Shown here: positions 34,996 to 42,276 of the stretch, in pieces
Numbering within the stretch: position 1 is the stretch's first letter
Layout: each line of letters begins with the position of its first letter
Source of the DNA: a bacterium
GTDB taxonomy: Bacteria; Verrucomicrobiota; Verrucomicrobiia; Verrucomicrobiales; Akkermansiaceae
NCBI GenBank assembly: GCA_018222765.1
Contig: JAAEZT010000027.1
Span: 1-52,323 of the forward strand
Reading direction: 5' to 3'
Length of the DNA stretch: 52,323 bases
Translations under genes and position numbers: made by a program
The notes under the pieces: model-generated
What the model was told of the DNA's origin: nothing
Seen by the model: only the letters and a program-made list of their open reading frames with translations
The model's database searches: none

Positions 34996-35934
34996 TTAAT
35001 TGTTTTCGGGAAGACCTTCGAGGTGTCCGATGTTTTTGACGGGTTCAAAGATTTTCTGGACGGCTGCGAGGAGATCTCGGTCGATGGGTTCGGATAGCCA
35101 CTTTGCCCACTTCGCGACATTCTTGGGGTTGGCGGATCCGGCGACGGTAGAGGCGATGTCGGGATTTTCGCAGGAGAATTGTAGTGCGAGCTGTGCAATG
35201 TCGACGCCGTTATCTTGACAGAGTCTGGCTGCGGCGCGGGCGGCGGCTTTGACTTCCTTGGGTTCCTTGAGCCATTCGGGAAGTTCGGCGTTGGTGAGGA
35301 GTCGAGCTGAGAAGGGCCCGGCGTTGATTGCTCCGAGATTTTTGCTTTTTAAACGAGGAACGAGTTCGTCGGCGAAGGCGGTATTTTGGAGGGTGTTTTG
35401 GTTATAAGAGAGAACGCAATCGATTTCGTCCTCTACTTGATCAAGCACGGTGTTGAAGCAAGCCATGGGGTAACACGAGAAGCCGATGGCACGGACTTTT
35501 CCTTCGGCCTTGGCTTTTAGAAGGGCGGGGATGGCTTCTTCCCAGATCTGGGGAAGCTGCACAAACTCGACGTCGTGAAGAAGAATGAGGTCGAGGTGAT
35601 CTGTCCCCATACGGTGCATGGAAACGTGGAGAGATTCGTCGACACGTTTGGCCGAGAAGTCAAAGTGCTCGAGCGAATAACGTCCAAGTTTGGTTCCAAG
35701 GAGATAGCTCTCGCGATCAATTCCTTTGAGAGCCTGTCCAAGCATTACTTCCGACATGCCGCGACCGTAGAAGGGCGAAGTGTCGATGAAGTTCATGCCG
35801 AGATCGAGAGCGGTGTGAACTGCGCCGAAGGCTTCGTTGAGATCGATGGAGCGAAATTCGGCACCGAGTGAGGAGGCGCCAAAAGAAAGAGCCGGCAGGT
35901 CGATTCCGGTGTTGCCAAGAGGGCGTGTTTCCAT
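34996..35934 (-). CDS. Aldo/keto reductase, L-galactose/L-fucose dehydrogenase-like
   Basis: 312 residues. It has the catalytic tetrad Asp51, Tyr56 (DTSPFYG), Lys82 (GTKLGRY) and His120 (LLHDVEF), and an (alpha/beta)8 barrel length. The N-terminus (RPLGNTGIDLPALSFGASSLG) and the DTSPFYG variant resemble plant L-galactose dehydrogenase and bacterial L-fucose dehydrogenases, which oxidise C1 of the sugar to a lactone with NAD(P)+. It is the third gene of the cassette, nine bases from the TIM-barrel gene and 12 from the zinc dehydrogenase. D-threo-aldose substrates are possible alternatives. Confidence 0.82.
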   Translation of the reverse strand: METRPLGNTGIDLPALSFGASSLGAEFRSIDLNEAFGAVHTALDLGMNFIDTSPFYGRGMSEVMLGQALKGIDRESYLLGTKLGRYSLEHFDFSAKRVDESLHVSMHRMGTDHLDLILLHDVEFVQLPQIWEEAIPALLKAKAEGKVRAIGFSCYPMACFNTVLDQVEDEIDCVLSYNQNTLQNTAFADELVPRLKSKNLGAINAGPFSARLLTNAELPEWLKEPKEVKAAARAAARLCQDNGVDIAQLALQFSCENPDIASTVAGSANPKNVAKWAKWLSEPIDRDLLAAVQKIFEPVKNIGHLEGLPENN

Positions 35935-35942
35935 GTTTTGGA

Positions 35943-36755
35943 TTAGGCGAGAGCTTCTTTGATGGCCTTGATTTCCTGGGCGGCGCAGGCTTGTGCGTCG
36001 GGTTTTGGGAAGACTTCGGCGGAGAGGTAACCGGTGTAGCCGACTTGTTTGAGGGCGGCGATAATGGGCGCGGAATCAGTGTGGCCCATGCCCATGGCGT
36101 TTCTGTTAGAGTCAGCGAAGTGAACGTGACCGGTGTGTTTTCCGGCATCGATGATCGCTTGAGCGACGTCCCTTTCCTCAATGTTCATGTGGAAGAGGTC
36201 GGCAAGGAGAACGATGTTTTCGAGATTGTTGTCTTCGATATACTTGGCACCTTCGGCGAGGTGATTGATCAAGTTGGTCTCGTAGCGATTGAGGGGTTCG
36301 TAGATGAAAGTGACGCCGTGTTTACCAGCTGCTTCACCGGCGGCTTTGAGGGCTTCTGCGAGCCATTGGAGAGCTTGTTCACGGGAGACGTCGCCGCCCC
36401 ATTTTCCCTGCATTGATCCAAGGATGGCAGGGCAGCCGAGTTGGCCTCCGAAGTCGATCATTTGGAGAATAAAGTCGAGGGCTTCTTTGCGAATGGAGGG
36501 ATCGGGATCGGTGAGAGAAAGGCCGTGCTTCACCATGCCTGCCCCGGTTCCGACGGCGGCGATGCCCAGGTCGTGTTTGGCGGCGAGAGCTTTCACTTCA
36601 TCGACCGTGATGAAGTCTGGTCCCGGAAAAAAAAGTTCGACCGAGTCGTAGCCGTGCTTTGCTGCAGAGGCAAAGCCTTCGGCGAGAGGCTCGTGGAAAA
36701 CGAAGGGTCCGGCGGCGGCCTCGGGGACCTGCGAAAGGGTGATTGCGGATTTCAT
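35943..36755 (-). CDS. Sugar phosphate isomerase/epimerase-like TIM barrel protein
   Basis: 270 residues. AP-endonuclease-2 / xylose-isomerase-like fold: VELFFPGPDF near the first strands, FIYEPLNRYETNLIN with a metal-binding Glu, LLADLFHMNIEE with Asp and His, GHVHFADSNR and YLSAEVFPKP with the last Glu. These supply the usual Glu-Asp-His-Glu metal site of ketose 3-epimerases and hydroxypyruvate isomerase relatives. The substrate is unknown; in this cassette it could isomerise the sugar or a ketose side product. It starts 21 bases after the mutarotase gene. Confidence 0.85.
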   Translation of the reverse strand: MKSAITLSQVPEAAAGPFVFHEPLAEGFASAAKHGYDSVELFFPGPDFITVDEVKALAAKHDLGIAAVGTGAGMVKHGLSLTDPDPSIRKEALDFILQMIDFGGQLGCPAILGSMQGKWGGDVSREQALQWLAEALKAAGEAAGKHGVTFIYEPLNRYETNLINHLAEGAKYIEDNNLENIVLLADLFHMNIEERDVAQAIIDAGKHTGHVHFADSNRNAMGMGHTDSAPIIAALKQVGYTGYLSAEVFPKPDAQACAAQEIKAIKEALA

Positions 36756-36776
36756 TGGTGCGTCAATTTGAAATAG

Positions 36777-37187
36777 TTAAACTGATTCGAGAATGATGTT
36801 GCCATAGGCGGTAGGGTCGCCAGTGCGAATGAGGCCAATGGCGTCGGGAACCATTTTTTTGAAGTCGTTGTGGGGTAGGCGGCTCACTTCGAGATCGGGA
36901 TACAGCGCTTTGAAGCCGTCGAAGCTGTCATTGTATTTCGTGATGACCTCGTCCGGATTGGTGCTGAGGAATTCCTCGGCCTGCCAAATGTGGCCGACTT
37001 TGAAGTTATCCTTCAGGACAGCGAGAAGATCGGTGATGAGGGGAATCCCGCGAGTGAGAGAGAGGTCGACAATTTCAACGTCATTCCAATAGGGAAAGGC
37101 CCAATCAGCGATGACCAGAGTGTTGGTATGGCGAATTCGGGAGAGAAGATCGTTGAGCTGTGGATTAAGAATACCTTCTTGAAGCAT
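36777..37187 (-). CDS. RbsD/FucU family sugar mutarotase
   Basis: 136 residues, matching RbsD (139). His20 and Asp28 (RHTNTLVIADWAFP) sit where the catalytic residues of RbsD lie, and the C-terminus RTGDPTAYGNIILESV is the family ending with the conserved Tyr. These enzymes speed the interconversion of sugar anomers or ring forms (D-ribose pyranase, L-fucose mutarotase) in the cytoplasm. L-fucose and L-galactose share configuration, so a FucU-like role fits the aldo/keto reductase downstream. It is the first gene of the cassette, with a palindrome 13 bases before its ATG. Confidence 0.88.
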   Translation of the reverse strand: MLQEGILNPQLNDLLSRIRHTNTLVIADWAFPYWNDVEIVDLSLTRGIPLITDLLAVLKDNFKVGHIWQAEEFLSTNPDEVITKYNDSFDGFKALYPDLEVSRLPHNDFKKMVPDAIGLIRTGDPTAYGNIILESV

Positions 37188-37199
37188 GGCGGCAAAAAG

Positions 37200-37210
37200 T
37201 TGTCAGACAA
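37200..37210. promoter_or_regulatory. Operator-like palindrome before the sugar cassette
   Basis: Perfect inverted repeat TTGTC-A-GACAA lies 13 bases upstream of the mutarotase ATG and just after the pheA terminator. Its position between terminator and first gene would suit a repressor site or a short stem in the leader. The call is positional; no regulator gene is nearby. Confidence 0.35.
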
Positions 37211-37225
37211 TTCGCCGAAGGGGAA

Positions 37226-37256
37226 GAAAAAATCAAGGATCTACAGGGAGAGATCC
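37226..37256 (-). terminator. Intrinsic terminator overlapping the pheA stop codon
   Basis: On the minus strand GGATCT / AGATCC with an eight-base loop is followed by TTGATTTTTTC. The distal half of the stem includes bases of the pheA TAG (37241-37243), so translation termination and hairpin folding overlap. It separates scpB-pheA from the sugar cassette. Confidence 0.7.
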
Positions 37257-38311
37257 GGATAGGATCCCAGGATTTTCACAAGAGAGCAGTGGGTCTCAAG
37301 GGTATGGAGAGCATCGCGGACTTCGGGGTCCTCGCAATGACCGGCGAGATCGACATAGAAAATGTACTCCCAGTCCTTTTGTTTGGAGGGACGGGATTCA
37401 ATCTTGGACATGTTGATCTCGAAGGAATCGAAGGCCTGAAGGGCTTTAACGAGAGAGCCAGGTCGGTCGTGGACGGAAAAAAGAATGGAAGTGCGATCTT
37501 TACCGGTGGAAGGACAGGTTTCTTCGCCGATGACGAGAAAGCGCGTGGTGTTAGTGGCTCGATCTTGAACGGCTTCCTCAAGCATGGTGAGCTCGTAAAG
37601 TTCTGCGGCGAGCGGTCCTCCCATCGCGGCGGCACCATCGGCGGCATTTTGCTTGGCCAATTGGGCGGCCTTTGTGGTGGAGGAAACTTCGACGAGATCA
37701 GCTTCGGGAAAATTTTGGAGAATCCAATTACGGCATTGGCCGAAGACCTGTGGGTGGGAATAGAGGGTCTTGATTTCCTCGCGTGGAATGGAAGCCATAA
37801 GGCCGTTTTCGATGCGGAGAAGGATTTGGGCACAGATGCGGAGGGGGGACTCGACGAAGAGATCCAGGGTGTGGGAGACAGCCCCTTCGGTTGAGTTTTC
37901 GATGGGAACGACGCCATAGTTGGCTCTGCGCCGGGTGACGTGGTCGAAGACTTCGGCGAAGTTGGCAAGGGGATGGTATTCGACGGAGTGGCCGAATTTT
38001 TGGATGGCGGCCTGATGGGTCCAGGTCCCTTCAGGTCCGAGGTAGGCGATCTTCAAGTCGTCTTCCAAGGCGAGAGCGGCGGACATGATTTCACGGTAAA
38101 TTGCGCGGATCGATTTTTCGGGGAGACGTCCTTTATTTTTTTCGACAAGAGACTTGAGGAGGGCGTCTTCACGTTCGGGGGCGTAGATTTGGAGACCTTC
38201 CTTTTTCTTGATCTCACCAACTTCGTGGACTGCGTCCGCTCTTTGTGAGAGGAGATTGAGAAGCTGGGTGTCGATGGAATCGATCGTTTTACGAATGTCG
38301 TCTAGAGGCAT
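37241..38311 (-). CDS. pheA: Bifunctional chorismate mutase / prephenate dehydratase
   Basis: 356 residues. An AroQ-type chorismate mutase helix domain (IRKTIDSIDTQLLNLLSQRA) covers residues 1-85. Prephenate dehydratase spans about 87-270, starting KIAYLGPEGTWTHQAA and including VVPIENSTEGAVSHTLDL and the catalytic Thr in TNTTRFLVIG. A C-terminal ACT domain has GSLVKALQAF and the phenylalanine-binding ESRP (SKIESRPSK). It converts chorismate through prephenate to phenylpyruvate, with feedback inhibition by phenylalanine expected. It follows scpB by 32 bases on the same strand. Confidence 0.96.
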   Translation of the reverse strand: MPLDDIRKTIDSIDTQLLNLLSQRADAVHEVGEIKKKEGLQIYAPEREDALLKSLVEKNKGRLPEKSIRAIYREIMSAALALEDDLKIAYLGPEGTWTHQAAIQKFGHSVEYHPLANFAEVFDHVTRRRANYGVVPIENSTEGAVSHTLDLFVESPLRICAQILLRIENGLMASIPREEIKTLYSHPQVFGQCRNWILQNFPEADLVEVSSTTKAAQLAKQNAADGAAAMGGPLAAELYELTMLEEAVQDRATNTTRFLVIGEETCPSTGKDRTSILFSVHDRPGSLVKALQAFDSFEINMSKIESRPSKQKDWEYIFYVDLAGHCEDPEVRDALHTLETHCSLVKILGSYPDLSL

Positions 38312-38343
38312 GGAACGATGTTATTGTATTAGGGAAGGATTGC

Positions 38344-39150
38344 TTATTCCTCTTCGGAGGATTCCCCGGGACTTTCGGAGTCGATTGGGGTTCCCTTTTC
38401 GGAGGGCTCTTCCTCCGGCGAAGCCCCTTCCTTGGGTTTTTCCACTGCGCTGAGAGCGAGCTGCTTTTCGGCTTCTTTGGATTTGGTCTCTGATTCCTCT
38501 GAGGCCTCATCCTCTTCGGTCCCGTCCGGAAGCTCGACTTGGCGGAGTTCGCCGATGTTTGGAAGGGCTTCGATGTCGGTGATGCCAAAGTGTTCCAGAA
38601 AAAGTTCGGTAGTGGCGTAGAGGAGGGGACGACCGGGGAGATCGGCGCGGCCCTCGATTTTCACGAGTTCGCGATCGAGAAGTTTTTGGAGCATTCCGTC
38701 GCAGGACACGCCGCGGACGGCTTCGAGCGCAGATTTTGTGACTGGCTGGCGGTAGGCGATAATGGCGAGAGTTTCCATCGCCGGAGCGCTCAGGCGTTCG
38801 GGCTTCCGCCCGGGGAAGAGGAGTTTCACGAAACCGGCGTAATCCGGCTTGGTGTAGATTTTCCAACCTTTGGACCGCTCTGCAGCGACGAATGAGCGAT
38901 TTGTGGCTTCGTAAGTCTTGTTGAGTTCTGTGAGAGCTAAAAGAACTTCTTCATCAGCGAGTTGAGAGAGTTTTTCAAGAGCGAGAGAAGCCTCCGGGCT
39001 ATCGGGGTCCAGAGTGTGCTCAGGATTTTCCGTGATTGAGTCATCGGAGAGCTCGGCAGCCCTTGTTCTTACCAAACGGGCTAATTCTGAGGTAGGAAGA
39101 GGGGACTCCGAGGCAATGAGGAGAGATTCGAGTATCGAGGCGAGATCCAT
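38344..39150 (-). CDS. scpB: Segregation and condensation protein B
   Basis: 268 residues. The ScpB fold, two winged helices, occupies about residues 1-200, with MDLASILESLLIASESPL at the start and the signature RLSAPAMETLAIIAYRQPVTK followed by LLDRELVKIEGRADLPGRP. An insertion of about 30 acidic residues after the first helices and a long Glu/Ser/Pro-rich tail (about 205-268) are additions to the family core. It is a kleisin-interacting subunit of the Smc-ScpAB condensin. ScpA is not in the window. It is divergent from the H1-tail/DksA gene. Confidence 0.92.
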   Translation of the reverse strand: MDLASILESLLIASESPLPTSELARLVRTRAAELSDDSITENPEHTLDPDSPEASLALEKLSQLADEEVLLALTELNKTYEATNRSFVAAERSKGWKIYTKPDYAGFVKLLFPGRKPERLSAPAMETLAIIAYRQPVTKSALEAVRGVSCDGMLQKLLDRELVKIEGRADLPGRPLLYATTELFLEHFGITDIEALPNIGELRQVELPDGTEEDEASEESETKSKEAEKQLALSAVEKPKEGASPEEEPSEKGTPIDSESPGESSEEE

Positions 39151-39337
39151 ATGACGGTTCCGATCCTAGGAGGCTGCGAGCAGAATTCAAGAGCGTGGTG
39201 GCATTGTGAATAAGTCGTGGTGGAAAATCAGCTTGCGCCGTCGTTCTAAACCCTCTAGTTGTCTCCGCCCTCTGAACCGTTTTTTCGTATTCAGTGGCCC
39301 ATGCCCCATCTGAAACCTTTTCCCCAAGCATTTTCCC

Positions 39338-40258
39338 ATGGCTAAGAAAGTTGTAAAAAAGAAAGCCGCCAAAAAGGCTGCTAAGAAAGCACCTGCGAAG
39401 AAAGTCGCCAAAAAGGCTGCTAAGAAAGCACCTGCGAAGAAAGCCGCCAAAAAGGCTGCTAAGAAAGCACCTACTAAGAAAGCACCTACTAAGAAGTCCG
39501 GCAAAAAAGCAGTGAAAAAAGTTGCGAAGAAGGCGGTGAAGAAAGCCGCAAAGAAAGCACCTGCAAAGAAAGCCGCGAAAAAGGCTCCAGTAAAGAAAGC
39601 GGCCAAGAAAAAGATCGTTAAAAAAACTGCAAAGAAAGCCGCGAAAAAAGCTCCCGCGAAGAAAGTAGCTAAAAAGCCTGCAAAAAAAATCTCAACCAAG
39701 GAAGCGTCCACTCCGGCGAAGGAAAAGGCCCCGGTTAAAAAAGCGGCCAAGAAATTGAGTAAGGCTGCGCAGAAGAAGCTTGATGATGAGGCGGCCTTGC
39801 CACCCATCGTCGTGAAGCGGAAATATGTTCGTCCGGCTGTTCTGGCCAAGCTCACCGTTTTTGAGAAAAAGCAAAAGCAACGTCTTTTGGATCTTCGCGA
39901 TCAGATTACTGACTCGATGTATGGTATGCAGCAGGATACCATTAAAAATGCCGTGGAAGGCAACGAAGCGAATGGTTCGGGAATGCACCAGGCTGATGCC
40001 GGTTCAGACGCCTATGACCGCGATTTTGCCCTGACTCTTCTGTCGAAGGAAGCAAACGCACTCGGTGAGATTGAAGAAGCTTTGCAGCGTCTTGAAATGG
40101 GGATTTACGGAAAATGTGAAGTCTCGGGGGCAAGAATTCCGCAACCTCGATTGGAAGCGATGCCATTTGCCCGTCTCACAGTGGAATGTCAGGCCGCCAA
40201 GGAGAAGGAAGATTCCTTGAACGACCACAATCACGGCAACGCCTTCGGCTTCAACTAA
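39338..40258 (+). CDS. Histone-H1-like lysine/alanine tail fused to a DksA/TraR-type domain
   Basis: 306 residues. Residues 1-147 are almost only Lys, Ala, Pro and Val in AKKAPAKK-type repeats, as in bacterial H1-like proteins (Hc1, HctB), and should bind DNA. Residues about 168-296 are DksA/TraR-like: a coiled-coil hairpin (FEKKQKQRLLDLRDQITDSM), the middle segment DAYDRDFALTLL and a zinc-finger-like end YGKCEVSGARIPQPRLEAMP then LTVECQ. Only two of the four zinc cysteines remain, so zinc binding may be lost. It may link nucleoid DNA with RNA polymerase. It is monocistronic, ending in a terminator. Confidence 0.9.
   Translation: MAKKVVKKKAAKKAAKKAPAKKVAKKAAKKAPAKKAAKKAAKKAPTKKAPTKKSGKKAVKKVAKKAVKKAAKKAPAKKAAKKAPVKKAAKKKIVKKTAKKAAKKAPAKKVAKKPAKKISTKEASTPAKEKAPVKKAAKKLSKAAQKKLDDEAALPPIVVKRKYVRPAVLAKLTVFEKKQKQRLLDLRDQITDSMYGMQQDTIKNAVEGNEANGSGMHQADAGSDAYDRDFALTLLSKEANALGEIEEALQRLEMGIYGKCEVSGARIPQPRLEAMPFARLTVECQAAKEKEDSLNDHNHGNAFGFN
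39365..39481 (+). repeat. Tandem 39-base repeat in the H1-like tail
   Basis: Three consecutive 39-base units (39365, 39404, 39443), each coding AAKKAAKKAPAKK or a near copy. Units 1 and 2 differ at one base; unit 3 diverges in its last third. Near-identity at the DNA level points to recent duplication. Confidence 0.85.
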
Positions 40259-40289
40259 GGAGTTCTTTGTCTTATATTCCACAAAATCA

Positions 40290-40322
40290 CCCGTAGTAGT
40301 AACTTTTCTACTACGGGTTTGG
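40290..40322 (+). terminator. Intrinsic terminator after the H1-tail/DksA gene
   Basis: Ten-base perfect stem CCCGTAGTAG / CTACTACGGG with an eight-base loop is followed by TTT and more T-rich sequence, 31 bases past the stop codon. Confidence 0.85.
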
Positions 40323-40353
40323 TATCTTTGACTATACTCCGTATGAAAACCCC

Positions 40354-41724
40354 ATGAAAAGTATTCTTCCCATCGCTCTCTCAAGTCTTTTAGTCGGTGG
40401 TGCCATCGGCTATATCGCAGGAAACGGGTCCTCGGATTCGGAAGACGAACAGTCTAATAAAGTTGTGGCCAACAGTGGGGGCGGAGACCGTTCCCGCAGC
40501 ATCGGGGGAAGCTCCTCGTCTGGTGATTCCGGAGGGAGTCGCTCCACCTCTTCTTATGTCGAAATTATGCAGGAACCGGGGCAGACTGCTCGGTTGCAGG
40601 CCTTGTTGGATCGCTATTCAAATCTTTCCGCTGATGAATTTGCGGATGAAGCGAGCACTCTGGATAATCTGCCATTTAGCGAGCGCATTTTGGCGGCATA
40701 CCTTCTTTTTGGGGCTTGGGCGGAAGTTGATCCCTATCTGGCGATGGAACATGTCAACACCAAGATGGGACGTGCGGGGATGTTTGTACGTCCCACTGTC
40801 TTGCAGAGTTGGGCCGCAAGCGACCCCAAGGGAGCTGCCGCGTATTTTGAAAGTAATAAGACCCAATTCGCCATGATGGGTTTGATGGGTGGCCGAGGGG
40901 GTGGCTCCGGGTCAGCGACGATTGCCGGTGAGTGGGCAAAGCAGGATCCCGATGCCGCATTGCAATGGGCGAATACTTTGGAGGGAAAGGAAAAAAGCGA
41001 TGCTACCGTGAAAGCGCTCTCTCAAATGGCGGTGACCGATCCAAGTCGTGCTTCAGAGTTGACGAGAGGTCTGGAAGGCCGGGCTCTTAAGGATGCCTAC
41101 TCCTCCATTGCCAGTGAGTGGGCAAAGAAGAGCTGGACGGAGACCGAGTCGTGGGTCAACGGATTACCATCTGAGGAGCGAGATGCCGCGATGGGTGCTG
41201 CCGTGGAATCATTGGCCATGGACAATCCTAAGTTGGCGGCAACCAAAGCCCTGGCCATGGCCGAAGGTGAGGCTCGCGATGAAGCCGTGGAGAAAGTGGC
41301 GGAAGAAATGGCCTCTCAGGGCGACCCTGGGGAAGCCGTTTCTTGGGTGATGGAAAACGGGAGCGAAGATGCTCAACGGGAGACGATTGAGGATGTCATG
41401 GGAAGCTGGGTTTCCCAGAATCCGACAAAAGCTCGCGCTTGGATCGACGATCAACCCGAGGGGAGAGTTCGTGATAGCGGGGTGTCCTCATATATCATGA
41501 ACAGCTCGGAATCCGGGCCGGATACTTTTGCCTTGGCGGAATCGATTGGAGACGATCGGACCCGTGGATGGACCGTTGGGGTGACTGCGGTGAGAATGGC
41601 ATCCTCTGATAAGGAAGGAGCCATCTCAAAAGTGCAGGAGTCTCAAGCCATTGACGACTCTTCGAAGGAGCGCATTCTTGGCCGAATCAACGGTGAGAGC
41701 CGTGGTTGGGGGCGTGATCGCTAA
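40354..41724 (+). CDS. Membrane-anchored WA..DP helical-repeat protein
   Basis: 456 residues. One N-terminal helix (ILPIALSSLLVGGAIGYIAG) is a signal anchor or uncleaved signal. A Ser/Gly/Asp linker follows, and then helical repeats of about 30-36 residues marked by W-A-x-x-D-P (SWAASDPKGAAAYFES, EWAKQDPDAALQWANTL, then SWVSQNPTKARAWIDDQP). The repeats resemble TPR/HEAT solenoids common in secreted Verrucomicrobia proteins of unknown function. It probably makes a periplasmic protein-binding surface. No enzyme motif was found. The gene stands alone with a terminator before it and the AP2 gene 57 bases after. Confidence 0.8.
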   Translation: MKSILPIALSSLLVGGAIGYIAGNGSSDSEDEQSNKVVANSGGGDRSRSIGGSSSSGDSGGSRSTSSYVEIMQEPGQTARLQALLDRYSNLSADEFADEASTLDNLPFSERILAAYLLFGAWAEVDPYLAMEHVNTKMGRAGMFVRPTVLQSWAASDPKGAAAYFESNKTQFAMMGLMGGRGGGSGSATIAGEWAKQDPDAALQWANTLEGKEKSDATVKALSQMAVTDPSRASELTRGLEGRALKDAYSSIASEWAKKSWTETESWVNGLPSEERDAAMGAAVESLAMDNPKLAATKALAMAEGEARDEAVEKVAEEMASQGDPGEAVSWVMENGSEDAQRETIEDVMGSWVSQNPTKARAWIDDQPEGRVRDSGVSSYIMNSSESGPDTFALAESIGDDRTRGWTVGVTAVRMASSDKEGAISKVQESQAIDDSSKERILGRINGESRGWGRDR

Positions 41725-41781
41725 AAATCTTCCCCGAGAGTTTGACAGTTCGTGGATCTGTTTCCAACTTTAGGGAGATAG

Positions 41782-42210
41782 ATGCCTCGGATCGATGAAA
41801 ACTACGCCTTGGCGCGAATCGACCTGCCTGGTGCTAGTACGCACGGGTGGCAAGTTCGCTTGCAGCGTCGGGGAGTGAAATACGCCAAATATTTCGGCGA
41901 TGGTGTTCACGGAGGGTCGGAAAATGCTCTCGGTGTCGCCCGGGCCTGGCGCAATGAGCTCTTACGACAGATTGAAGCAAGCGAGCAGGCCAGGATTTGC
42001 ACCCGATCTGTCCGCAACCGTTCCGGGGTTGTGGGAGTGTCCAAAGTCACCGTCGTGACCAATGGGGCATCGTATCGATTTTGGCAGGCTACCTGGTCGC
42101 CTGCTCCGGGGGAGCGGCGCTGTGTGAAGTTCTCCATCAAGCGCTACGGAGATCGGGAAGCTTTTAAATTGGCCGTAATTGCGAGGAAAGAGGGAGTTGG
42201 TTTGATCTAG
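41782..42210 (+). CDS. Small protein with two AP2/ERF-like DNA-binding domains
   Basis: 142 residues, with a good ribosome site (AGGGAG) before the ATG. Two AP2-like three-strand-plus-helix units are visible. One is GWQVRLQRRGVKYAKYFGD with EALG-type helix NALGVARAWRNELL; the other starts SGVVGVSKVTVVTNG, with FWQATWSPAPGERRC and REAFKLAVIARKEG. Bacterial AP2 domains occur in homing endonucleases, integrases and stand-alone proteins. No nuclease domain is present, so a DNA-binding regulator is likely. The target is unknown. Confidence 0.75.
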   Translation: MPRIDENYALARIDLPGASTHGWQVRLQRRGVKYAKYFGDGVHGGSENALGVARAWRNELLRQIEASEQARICTRSVRNRSGVVGVSKVTVVTNGASYRFWQATWSPAPGERRCVKFSIKRYGDREAFKLAVIARKEGVGLI

Positions 42211-42276
42211 GAGCGCGATTCTTGGGTTGCTTGCTTGCCATGTGAAGGCAGAGTTGATTTCTTCCTTTTAGCCAAT

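Noticed and set aside
39338-39780. Repetitive lysine-rich DNA that could be mistaken for a CRISPR or minisatellite
   Set aside because: The repeats stay in frame as Lys/Ala codons of one protein, and there are no unique spacers.
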